NCBI GenBank assembly: GCA_009694045.1
Contig: SHVY01000012.1
Span: forward strand, 1 to 63,317
Direction: 5' to 3'
Origin: Alphaproteobacteria bacterium
GTDB taxonomy: Bacteria; Pseudomonadota; Alphaproteobacteria; SP197
DNA: 63,317 nt
This document shows, in pieces, positions 44,159 through 54,139 of the stretch (positions are counted from its first letter, which is position 1; each line of letters starts with the position of its first letter). The translations under genes were made by a program, and so were the position numbers. A model generated the notes under the pieces. It was not told the origin of the DNA. It worked only from the letters and a program-made list of their open reading frames with translations, and did no database searches.

Positions 44159-45180
44159 AGATCGCCGCGCGCCGGATCGATGGATTCCTCAAGGCGCCGC
44201 CGCCGGGCCTAAGGGTTGCCCTCGTCTACGGCCCCGACCGCGGTCTGGTGAAGGAGCGGGCCGAGGCGCTGGCCCGCACCGTGGTCCCGGATCTCGCGGA
44301 TCCTTTCCGGGTCGCCGAGCTGGCGCCCGATCGCATCGCCCGCGATCCCTCCCTACTGGTGGACGAGGCCCTGGCGCTCGCCTTCGGCGGCGGCCGCCGG
44401 GTGGTGCGGGTGCGCGATGCGGGCGATGCGATTGCCGCCGCCTGTGCCACCCTGTTGGCCGAGACCGCGCCGGCGCTGGTGGTGATCGAGGCCGCCGATC
44501 TCGGCCCCCGCTCGAGCCTGCGGCGGCAGTTCGACGAGGCGCCGGACACGGCCGTGGCGATCGCCTGCTACCACGACGAAGGGACAAAGCTCGGCCAGGT
44601 GATCGACGCGGTGCTCGCGGAGCATCGCGTCACGCTCGAGCCGGCGGCCCGCGCCTACCTGGTGGGCGCCCTCGGCGGCGATCGCGGCGCCACCCGCGCC
44701 GAGCTCGAGAAGCTCGCGACCTACGTCGGTGAGGGCGCGCGCGCGGGACTCGCCGAGGCGGAGGCGGTGGTCGGCGACAGCGCCGCCATCGGCCTCGACC
44801 AGGTCGCGTTCGCGGTCGGGTCCGGGGATGCCGCGGGGCTCGATCGGATGCTGCTGCGCGCTCTCGGCGAGGGACTGGAGCCGATCGCCCTGTTGCGCGC
44901 CACCGCCCGCCATGTCGAGCGCCTGCACCTGGTGGCCGGTCGGCGCGAGTCGGGCCTGTCGCTCGCCGAGGCCGCGTCGGGCTTCCGCCCTCCCCTGCAC
45001 TTCCGCGCGCAGGAGGCCCTGAACACCCAGGCCTCGCGCTGGACGACGGCGCGGGCGGCGGTGGCGTTGGCGACGCTCCTGGACGCCGAGGTCGCGGCCA
45101 AGACCACCGGCAACCCTGCCGCCACGCTGGTTCGCCAAACACTTCTCACGCTCGCCGCGGGGACCCCTATTCGCCGATGA
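44155..45180 (+). CDS. holA: DNA polymerase III subunit delta
   Basis: This 341-residue clamp-loader delta subunit starts with GTG. It has VALVYGPDRGLVKERAEAL near the N-terminus and the AAA-like domain with LLVDEALALAFGGGRRVVRV and GDRGATRAELEKLATY. The C-terminal collar segment contains LLRATARHVERLHLV. It opens the beta clamp during replication. In many alphaproteobacteria holA is next to parB; here about 4.8 kb of other DNA lies between. It converges with ribBA and overlaps it by 14 bases. Confidence 0.92.
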   Translation: MKIAARRIDGFLKAPPPGLRVALVYGPDRGLVKERAEALARTVVPDLADPFRVAELAPDRIARDPSLLVDEALALAFGGGRRVVRVRDAGDAIAAACATLLAETAPALVVIEAADLGPRSSLRRQFDEAPDTAVAIACYHDEGTKLGQVIDAVLAEHRVTLEPAARAYLVGALGGDRGATRAELEKLATYVGEGARAGLAEAEAVVGDSAAIGLDQVAFAVGSGDAAGLDRMLLRALGEGLEPIALLRATARHVERLHLVAGRRESGLSLAEAASGFRPPLHFRAQEALNTQASRWTTARAAVALATLLDAEVAAKTTGNPAATLVRQTLLTLAAGTPIRR

Positions 45181-46264
45181 TCTCGACCTCGGCGATCGAG
45201 ATGCCGAACCCGGTCAGGCCGACGTACTGGCGCGAGCGGGTGGCAAGCAGCCGAATGTTGTCGACGCCCAGGTCGCGCAGGATCTGCGCACCCAAACCGA
45301 TCTCGCGCCATTGCCGGCGGCGCGCGGCCTCGCTGTTGTCGTCGTGCCGGTGGGTCTCCGCCATGTCGCCGACCGGCACCCCGGTCACGCCCTCGCGCAG
45401 GTAGATCAGCACGCCCCGGCCCGCCTCGCGGAACTTCTCCATGGCCTGGGTCAGGACTTGTCGCCGACCGAACACGTCGTCCAACAGGTTCTCGCGATGG
45501 AAGCGGGTGGGGATGGGATCGCCTTCGCCCAGCTTGCCGAACACCAGGGCAAGGTGCTGCACGTCGTCGTAGGGGGTGGTGTAGGCGATGCCGTGGGCGT
45601 CGCCGTTCGCCGTGTGCACCGGGAACTCGGCCACCCGCTCGACCAGCCTCTCGCGGCTCTGGCGGAAGGCGATCAGGTCGGCGAGGGTGAGGACGCGGAG
45701 TCCGTGCCCCGACGCGAAGGCCGCGATCTGCGGCCCGCGCATCACCGTACCGTCGTCGTTCATCAGCTCGCCGATCAATCCGACGGGCGGCAGTCCGGCC
45801 AGCCGGGCGAGATCCACCGCCGCCTCGGTGTGGCCCGAGCGCATCAGCACCCCGCCGGCCTTGGCGATCAGCGGAAAGACGTGGCCGGGACGCACGAAGT
45901 CGGCCGCCCCGGCATTGGGATTGGCGAGCGCCCGCACCGTGTTGCAGCGCTCCTCGGCCGAGATGCCGGTGGTCAGGCCGTGGCGGTAGTCGATCGAGAC
46001 CGTGAAGGCGGTGCCGAGCGGCGCGTCGTTGATCGCCACCATGGGATCGAGCCGGAGCCGCCGCGCGTCATCGGCGAGCAGGGGCGCGCACAGGATTCCG
46101 CTCGAATAACGGATGACGAAGGCCACCTGCTCGGGCGTCGCCTTGGCGGCGGCGACGATCAGATCGCCCTCGTTCTCGCGATCGTCGTCATCGACCACGA
46201 TCACGATCCGCCCCGCGCGGATATCCTCGATCGCGTCGAGCACGTGGCTCGTGGCTTGGGACAC
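45167..46264 (-). CDS. ribB: 3,4-dihydroxy-2-butanone 4-phosphate synthase with a degenerate GTP cyclohydrolase II domain
   Basis: The 365-residue protein has a complete RibB domain in its N-terminal half (VVDDDDRENEGDLI at about 24-36; RSGHTEAAVDLARLAGL; GELMNDDGT), which makes the four-carbon precursor of riboflavin from ribulose 5-phosphate. The C-terminal half has the RibA fold, but the zinc-binding cysteines (C-x10-C-x-C) are missing: the stretch reads RFHRENLLDDVFGRRQ. GTP cyclohydrolase II activity is therefore unlikely. The GTG at 46264 is preferred, with AGGAGG four bases upstream, over the longer frame to 46315. Confidence 0.85.
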   Translation of the reverse strand: MSQATSHVLDAIEDIRAGRIVIVVDDDDRENEGDLIVAAAKATPEQVAFVIRYSSGILCAPLLADDARRLRLDPMVAINDAPLGTAFTVSIDYRHGLTTGISAEERCNTVRALANPNAGAADFVRPGHVFPLIAKAGGVLMRSGHTEAAVDLARLAGLPPVGLIGELMNDDGTVMRGPQIAAFASGHGLRVLTLADLIAFRQSRERLVERVAEFPVHTANGDAHGIAYTTPYDDVQHLALVFGKLGEGDPIPTRFHRENLLDDVFGRRQVLTQAMEKFREAGRGVLIYLREGVTGVPVGDMAETHRHDDNSEAARRRQWREIGLGAQILRDLGVDNIRLLATRSRQYVGLTGFGISIAEVEIIGE

Positions 46265-46330
46265 AGCACCTCCTGGAGTCTCGCTTGGAGTGTAGGGCCT
46301 CGCGCCGGAACCCACAAACCCGCCTTCGGA

Positions 46331-47338
46331 TCAAACGACGATCTCGACCTCGGCGGCGGTCAAAGGCCCGATGCCGAAAAAATCGGCGACCCGGACCACG
46401 ACCGTGTAGCCACCGGCGAGCCCATCGGCGTCGTAGTAGAGGGTCGCATCGGCTTCGGAAAAAATGAACGTCGGCAAGCCGGCGCCGAACGCGGAATTGA
46501 CGCCGGCGTTGGTTCCGTCGAACGAAGGGGCGATCACCGAAAACGTGACGCCATCGTCCAGGGTGCCGAGCCCAATGGTCGACCCGGGGTCGAAGGCCGC
46601 GGCCCGGAACTGCAGGCGGTCGGCATTCGCCCCGAACAGAATACCCGGATCGAAATCGGGGATCACGTCGCCGGCTGGCGGCGGCGGTTAGGGCGCCGCC
46701 ACGAAGATGCCGTCGGCCAGGCTCTCGAACAGGAATCGATCGGTCGAACCCGTGCCGCCGGTCATCCGGTCGTTGCCGCCACCGCCGGCCAGAACATCGT
46801 TGCCCTTGCCGCCGGTGAGAACGTCGTCGGCGCCACCGCCAAACATGCGATCGTCGCCTTCCTCGCCGATATCGCCGCCAATGACATCGTCGCCACCGCG
46901 GCCACCTCGCCGTTGGGGTCCGGCAACAAGCCGTAGAGGTTCTCCTCGCCATCCCCCCGCGACCTTGAGCGCGAGCGCCGTGCCACGGATGCCGATGGTG
47001 GCGACCGGGGTGGTCAGGACCATCGCCTCGGGGCCGGAATGCGCGACTTCGCCGGAGACGAACACGAACAGGCCCTCGACCAGGTTGATCGCGGCGCTGT
47101 CACCGTTCCCCACCGGGTCATAGACAAATTCGTCGACGATCATGCGCGCGTCGGCACCGAGGGCGAAGCTGGTGCCGTCGACGAAGACGACGGCGAGTGC
47201 CGCACCCACGCCGGTCGCGAGGGCATCGCCCTGGTAGATCGGGTCGCCGGCGGCGAGGGTGGCGACGCGGCCATCGGCGTGCGTGGCCGTCGCCGTGCCC
47301 GCGACCGTGCCGACCCGACCGATCGGTTCCGCCATCAC
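46331..47338 (-). pseudogene. FecR-domain RTX secreted protein, interrupted
   Basis: Residues 1-125 resemble the FecR-like domain at the start of large secreted RTX proteins (IGRVGTVAGTATATHADG; TPVATIGIRGTALALKV). Six or so glycine-rich calcium-binding nonapeptides follow (GGKGNDVLAGGGGNDRMTGG). An in-frame TAA at 46688 then cuts off a C-terminal domain (46331-46687) that is homologous to the end of the neighbouring RTX protein (FSVIAPSFDGTNAGVN; LYYDADGLAGGYT). A conserved-looking segment, EENLYGLLPDPNGEV, is in another frame just after a six-G run (46953-46958), implying two compensating indels. It is either a decaying gene or contains sequence errors. Confidence 0.6.
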
Positions 47339-47415
47339 CCTGAATCCCGGAAGAACACCCGATGCGACCTTAACTCAGCCGGCCGTGGCGCGGGACGGAA
47401 TGTCGCCGGCCCGTC

Positions 47416-49642
47416 TCAAATCAGTTGAATATCGTCGGCGCCGATCGCATCGCCCTGGACGAACGCGATCGCGGTGTAGCCGGCTGCATCACCATTGGCG
47501 TCGTAGTACAGGATGTCGCCCACGGTCGAGAACACGAACGTCGCGCTGCCCGCCGAATGGTTCGCGTTGGCGCCGGCGTTGGTGCCGTTGAAGCTCGCGT
47601 TGATCACCGAGAAGCTGGTGCCCAGCGTGACCGTGCCAATGTCGGCGTTCTGGTCGAAATTCAGGGCCGCGAGCGTGAACCGGTCGATCCCGGCGGTGAA
47701 ATCCGTGACCACGTCCACCGCGACGCCGGCGGCAGCCACGGTCTGGTTCACGGCCACGGTCGTGCCGTTACCGGTCGTCAGGTAGTTGAAACTATCGGCG
47801 CCCTCGTCGCCGGTCAGCTCATCGGGATTGCCGCCGCCGGTCAACGTGTCGTCTCCCAACCCACCGGCCAAGGTATCGCGGCCGGAGCTGCCGAAGAAAC
47901 TGTCGTCACCGTCGTTGCCGTGGAGCGTATCCTTGCCCGTCCCGCCGGTCAGGCTGTTGTCGCCGATGTTGCCGCGGATGAAGACGTTCAGGGCGGTTCC
48001 AGCACCGCCGTTCACGTTGGCCGAGCCGGTGAGGAGGAGCCGCTCGAAGCCGGCCGAGAGCGTGAAGTCGCGCGCGGTCATGATGGTGTCGCGGCCGCCG
48101 CCGGAGGCCTCCACGACCACGTCGTTCGCGTGGTTGATGACGAACGTATCGTTGCCAGCTCCGCCGGTCATGGTGTCGATGGCGGTGTCACCGCCGACGC
48201 CGTTGAGGACGTCGTGCCCCGCGCCGCCGAACAGCGTGTCGCTGCCGAGAAGGCCCTTGAGAACGTTGTTTCCGTCCGACCCGGTGATCTGGTCGGCGCC
48301 CGTGGTACCCGTCCCGTTCGTGTTGGCCGCCCCGGTGAGGACGAGTCGCTCCACGTTGGCGGCGATAATGCGGCTCACGGAACTCCGCATCTCGTCGAAG
48401 CCGCCGAGAGCGATCTCGACCACCGTGTCGTTGCCGCTGTCGATGATGTAGACATCGTCGCCCCCGTCGCCAGTCGCGACATCCACGCCCTGCCCGCCGT
48501 CGAGGGTATCGTGACCCGCGCCGCCGGTCAGCGTGTCCGTGCCGGCACCCCCTTCGAGGGTGTCGTTCCCGAGGCCTCCCGAGAGGGTGTCGTTGCCGTC
48601 GCCGCCATCGAGGGTGTCGTTGTCGTCACCACCATCGATCAGGTCGTCGCCGGCGTCGCCGTCGATGCGATCATTACCCGTTCCGGACTCGAGGCTGTCG
48701 TTGTCCCCGCCGCCGTAGAGGTGGTCGTCGCCCGCTTCGCCGAACAGAAAATCCTCACCTGCGTCGCCGAAGACATAGTCGAACCCATCGCCGCCGGTGA
48801 GAACGTCGTTGCCCGCGCCACCGCGGATGAGGTCGTTGCCATCGTCGCCGCCAAGAGAATCGGCCCCGCCCTTGCCGTCCATGTTGTCGCCGCCGCCGCC
48901 ACACGTGAAGAAGTCATCGCCGTCAGACCCGACGAAGGTGTTGTTGGCGTCGTTACCGGCGCCGCCGAGCCCCCCCCGCGAGGAACGTGATGTTCTCGAC
49001 GCCGTCGGGAATGATGAAGGTCGCCGTGGTCTCGATCCGGTCGACCCCGCCATCAAGATCGGTCACGACGTCGGTGCCGTCGTCGACGCGGAAGATATCG
49101 TCGCCCGAGCCGCCGTTCATCTCGTCGGCGCCAAGGCCACCGTCGATGATGTCGTTGCCGCTGCCTCCCCGCAGGTCGTCGATGCCGTCGCCGCCGGCGA
49201 ACGAGTCGTTGCCGCTGCCCCCATCCAACGTATCGGTCCCGGTGCGGCCGATCAGGGTGTCGGAGCCACCGAGGCCGCTGAGGACATGGGTGCCGCCGCC
49301 GAGCGCGGTGATGATGTTCTTGACGTCGTTGCCTACCCCATTGATGACGGCGACCGTGAGCACGAGGTTTTCCACATGGATCGGCAGGACGAACGTCGCG
49401 CTGCTCCTGACCGTGTTGGTGCCCTCGCCGGCCGCTTCGATGGCCCGGTCGGACGTGCTGTCGACGATGTACGTGTCATTGCCGAGGCCGCCGGTTCCGG
49501 TGTCGATGCCGCTGCCGCCATCCAGTCGATCGCTGCCCGCGAGGCTGAACAGCGTGTCGTTGCCGCCAAGCCCGGTCAGCGTGTCGATGGCGCCCGTGCC
49601 CGTCAGGGAGTCGTTGTTGGGTGATCCAGGAATGACAGCCAG
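47416..49642 (-). pseudogene. RTX calcium-binding repeat protein, one frameshift
   Basis: This is a secreted protein of about 740 residues made almost wholly of RTX nonapeptides (pattern GGxGxDxLx) in several blocks, with interleaved ENLVLTGAAN-type repeats and a C-terminal type I secretion domain. The frame is broken at an eight-G run (48970-48977): upstream reads LAGGARRRR-stop, downstream LGGAGNDANNTFVG. Seven Gs would restore one frame. The expected N-terminus AVIPGSPNNDSLTG is preceded by CTG (49640-49642), with GAGAGG ten bases upstream, and by no ATG, GTG or TTG in reach. It is probably exported by a type I system not encoded here. Confidence 0.65.
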
Positions 49643-49791
49643 GGCCCATGCCTCTCTGCATCGCGTGCAGTTTTGCCGAGACTATACGCTCGGCTGGAAC
49701 CACTGGCCCGGGAATCGGGCGCGTCCCTCCGTCGCACAATCAATCGATGCACGAGTCGTGCCCAGAAGCGATCCAGGCGGTCGGGTCGCTC

Positions 49792-49951
49792 GTGTCCCGA
49801 TTCTGAAATTCGCCCGACCTCGCGGCCACCCTCGGAGCGAATTTCAGAATCGAAAGGACACTAGGAAATTATTGATTCTAGTGTCGTGGTTTCGAAGTTC
49901 GCATCCGAGGGTTGCCGCGTGATAGGGCGAGCTTCGAAACCACGACACTAG
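49792..49951. repeat. BIME-like twin-hairpin repeat, copy B
   Basis: This second copy of the element at 27107 is nearly identical over its length. The first hairpin (49792-49864) has lost the leading CTA (it reads CTCGTGTCCC), while the second (49878-49951) is an almost perfect stem, CTAGTGTCGTGGTTTCGAAG with its complement. The spacer GAAATTATTGATT is identical in both copies. The last CTA supplies the stop codon of parB. The 149 bases between this repeat and the RTX start (49643-49791) show no gene. Confidence 0.8.
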
Positions 49952-50835
49952 GGATCGCGCTTGAGGCGTCGCGCCACGTCCTGGAGCTGGTCGAGGGTCC
50001 GGTAGCGGATGGCGAGGGTACCGCCGCGCTTCCCGTGGCGGATGGCGACCGCGAGACCGAGGGCCTCGCCGAGCGTGTGTTCGAGGTCCGCCGTGTTGGC
50101 GTCCGGTGCCGCCGCTGCCGCGCGCGCCGGTCCGCGCTGCACCAGACGCTCGGTCTGGCGGACATTCAGGCCGCGCGCGATGACCCGACGGGCATGGGCC
50201 ACGGGGTCGGGCGACGCGAGCAGGGCGCGAGCGTGCCCGGCCGAAAGCGTGCCCGAGTCGAGCCAGGCCTTGACCTCCGGTGGAAGCGCCAACAACCGCA
50301 GGGTGTTAGCGACGTGGCTGCGACTCTTGCCGACCAGGTCCGCGACGTTGTCCTGGGTCTGGCGGAAGTCATCGATCAGGCGACGATAGCCCGACGCCTC
50401 CTCGAGCGGCGACAGATCGGCGCGTTGGAGATTCTCGACGAGGGCCATTTCCAGGACCTGGGCGTCACCGATTTCCCGTACCAGAACTGGGACTTCGTGG
50501 AGTCGGGCCTGCTGTGCGGCTCGCCAGCGACGCTCGCCGGCGATGATCTCGTAGCGGCCCGATCCGGCCGGTGCCGGGCGGACCAGAAGTGGCTGCAGAA
50601 TTCCCTGGGCAGCGATCGAAGCCGCCAAGTCGGCAAGCTCCTGCGGATCGAAATTCCGTCGTGGCTGCAAGGGGCTAGGGAGTAGTGCGTCGATCGGCAG
50701 CGTGCGCGTAGCCGAACTCGTCGGCAGATCGCCGAGCAGAGCCGAGAGGCCCTTGGCGAGGCCGCGGCGGCGGGTTTCGCCGCCGGTCGCGGGTTCGTGG
50801 TCGTTGGCGACGATGCCGTCGGGCTCAGGCGACAT
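49948..50835 (-). CDS. parB: chromosome partitioning protein ParB
   Basis: This 295-residue chromosomal ParB has an N-terminal ParA-interacting region (RRRGLAKGLSALLGD), the CTPase/ParB box with GERRWRA at 100-106 and LVENLQRADLSPLEEA, and a helix-turn-helix around VADLVGKSRSHVANTLRLLALP that reads parS. A C-terminal dimerisation segment follows. It loads on the parS sites at 52182 and 54124 and organises origin segregation. The gene overlaps parA by 11 bases. Its TAG stop is part of the twin-hairpin repeat. Confidence 0.95.
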   Translation of the reverse strand: MSPEPDGIVANDHEPATGGETRRRGLAKGLSALLGDLPTSSATRTLPIDALLPSPLQPRRNFDPQELADLAASIAAQGILQPLLVRPAPAGSGRYEIIAGERRWRAAQQARLHEVPVLVREIGDAQVLEMALVENLQRADLSPLEEASGYRRLIDDFRQTQDNVADLVGKSRSHVANTLRLLALPPEVKAWLDSGTLSAGHARALLASPDPVAHARRVIARGLNVRQTERLVQRGPARAAAAAPDANTADLEHTLGEALGLAVAIRHGKRGGTLAIRYRTLDQLQDVARRLKRDP

Positions 50836-51631
50836 GACGTCCCTCCCGTTTCAGGACTTCGCTGGCGAGGTGCATGTAGGCCTTGGCGCCGACGCTCTTG
50901 AGATCGTAGATCAGCACCGGCTTGCCGTGCGACGGGGCCTCGGAAATCCGCACGTTGCGCGGAATCACGGTCTGATAAACGGCTGCGCCCATTGTATCAC
51001 GCACGTCCGCAACCACCTGCTGACTCAGGTTGTTACGCTTGTCATACATGGTCAGGACGATGCCTTGCAGCGCGAGCGTGGGATTGAAGGAACCACGCAC
51101 CCGCGCGACCGTGTTGAGCAGGAGCGAGAGCCCCTCGAGGGCGAAAAACTCGCATTGCAGGGGCACCAGGAGCGCATTGGCCGCGACCAGGGCGTTGATG
51201 GTCAGGAGCCCAAGGGCGGGCGGACAGTCGATCAGCACGTAGTCATAGCCGGCGGCCCCGTCCACCAAGGCGTCAAGCAGGCGGTATTCGCGCCGCGCGA
51301 CCCCGACCAGTTCGACCTCGGCGCCGGCAAGATCGATGGTCGCGGGGGCCAGATGGAGGCCTGGAACGAGGGTGGGATGGGTCGCGTCGGCGACCGTTGC
51401 TTCGCCCATCACCACTTCGTAAGAGCCTGGAACTCTTGCATCTTTAGCGAGTCCGAGACCGGTTGACGCGTTACCCTGGGGGTCGAGGTCGATGAGCAGG
51501 ACCGACTTGCCGACGGCGGCCATGGCGGTCGCCAGGTTGATGGCGGTCGTGGTCTTGCCCACCCCGCCCTTCTGATTGGCGATGGCGAGAACCCTGGGTA
51601 CGCGACCCAGATCGAACGGTGCGAGGTGCAT
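50825..51631 (-). CDS. parA: chromosome partitioning ATPase ParA
   Basis: This 268-residue ParA/Soj ATPase has the deviant Walker A KGGVGKTT at 21-28, a Walker A' region ([13 protein letters not shown]) and the Walker B VLIDCPPALGLLT. It moves ParB-parS complexes. The ATG at 51631 is well inside the upstream rsmG frame, so the first 54 codons of parA overlap the last codons of rsmG in another frame. Confidence 0.95.
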   Translation of the reverse strand: MHLAPFDLGRVPRVLAIANQKGGVGKTTTAINLATAMAAVGKSVLLIDLDPQGNASTGLGLAKDARVPGSYEVVMGEATVADATHPTLVPGLHLAPATIDLAGAEVELVGVARREYRLLDALVDGAAGYDYVLIDCPPALGLLTINALVAANALLVPLQCEFFALEGLSLLLNTVARVRGSFNPTLALQGIVLTMYDKRNNLSQQVVADVRDTMGAAVYQTVIPRNVRISEAPSHGKPVLIYDLKSVGAKAYMHLASEVLKREGRHVA

Positions 51632-52240
51632 GGCGCAGGCCCTCCAAGGTGAGAATGACGCCCGAGGGATCGGAACGGCTCGGCGTCCTCGTCACCGTCA
51701 TTTTCCAGATTTTGTGGGCGGAAGTCAATTCACTCTCAACATGTGCACCCTTCAGAAGTATCACACGTGTGCTACTGCCGAGCAGCGGCCGCGCGATCTC
51801 GAGCAGCCGGGGCAGCGGCGCGAGGGCCCGGGCGATCACATGCCGGGCCGGGACGTGCGGCAGATCCTCGACCCGGGCGTTGTGGACCGTGACCGACAGC
51901 CCGAGATCGGCCGCCACGGCGCGCAAAAAAGCACATTTTCTGCCCTGGCTTTCGACCAATTCGACCCTCTTAACGCCGAGCACGGCCAGAATTAGACCGG
52001 GGAAACCGGCCCCGCTGCCGAGATCGACGACACGGCCAGGCTTCGCCCCGAGCAGGGGAAGAAGCTGGGCCGAGTCGAGCACATGGCGGCGCCAGATGTC
52101 CGACTCGGATTTCCGGCTGATCAGGTTCATCCGCTGGTTGGCGTCGCACACCAGAGCAACGAGCCGGATCAGCACCTCGAGGGTTTCACGTGAAACGCCG
52201 AGGCTCGCGAGTTCGACGGCGACGTCCGCGGGCGGCTCCG

Positions 52241-52244
<4 letters not shown>
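51471..52244 (-). CDS. rsmG: 16S rRNA (guanine-N7) methyltransferase RsmG
   Basis: This SAM methyltransferase modifies G527 of 16S rRNA. Motif [14 protein letters not shown] starts at residue 72, and [24 protein letters not shown] is the typical N-terminal block. The expected protein ends near [12 protein letters not shown], at about residue 207, but no stop codon is present there and the frame continues about 50 residues over the start of parA (257 in total). The GTG start lies in the stop of mnmG. A parS-like site is inside the coding sequence. Confidence 0.88.
52182..52197. promoter_or_regulatory. parS-like site within rsmG
   Basis: The site GGTTTCACGTGAAACG matches the 16-bp parS consensus TGTTTCACGTGAAACA at 14 positions, with a perfect 14-bp palindromic core. 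It lies in codons 16-21 of rsmG, about 0.6 kb upstream of parA, where ParB should bind. Confidence 0.85.
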
Positions 52245-54106
<1,862 letters not shown>

Positions 54107-54123
54107 GGCCGACATTTTAGCAC

Positions 54124-54139
54124 TGTTTCACGTGAAACA
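54124..54139. promoter_or_regulatory. perfect parS centromere site
   Basis: TGTTTCACGTGAAACA is an exact match to the bacterial parS consensus. It occupies almost the whole gap between mnmG and mnmE, next to parA and parB. It is the main ParB loading site visible in the window and indicates that the replication origin is not far away. Confidence 0.95.

Noticed and set aside
46265-46330. An FMN riboswitch upstream of ribBA
   Set aside because: The leader is too short and lacks the conserved RFN-element sequences.
47425-48990. A 521-codon plus-strand frame opposite the RTX gene, rich in VVA-type repeats
   Set aside because: It is the mirror image of the GGxGxD repeats on the other strand; repetitive appearance comes from the RTX code.
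47416-49642. CRISPR-like array because of short repeated DNA units
   Set aside because: The repeats are 27-base protein-coding RTX nonapeptides without constant repeats and unique spacers.
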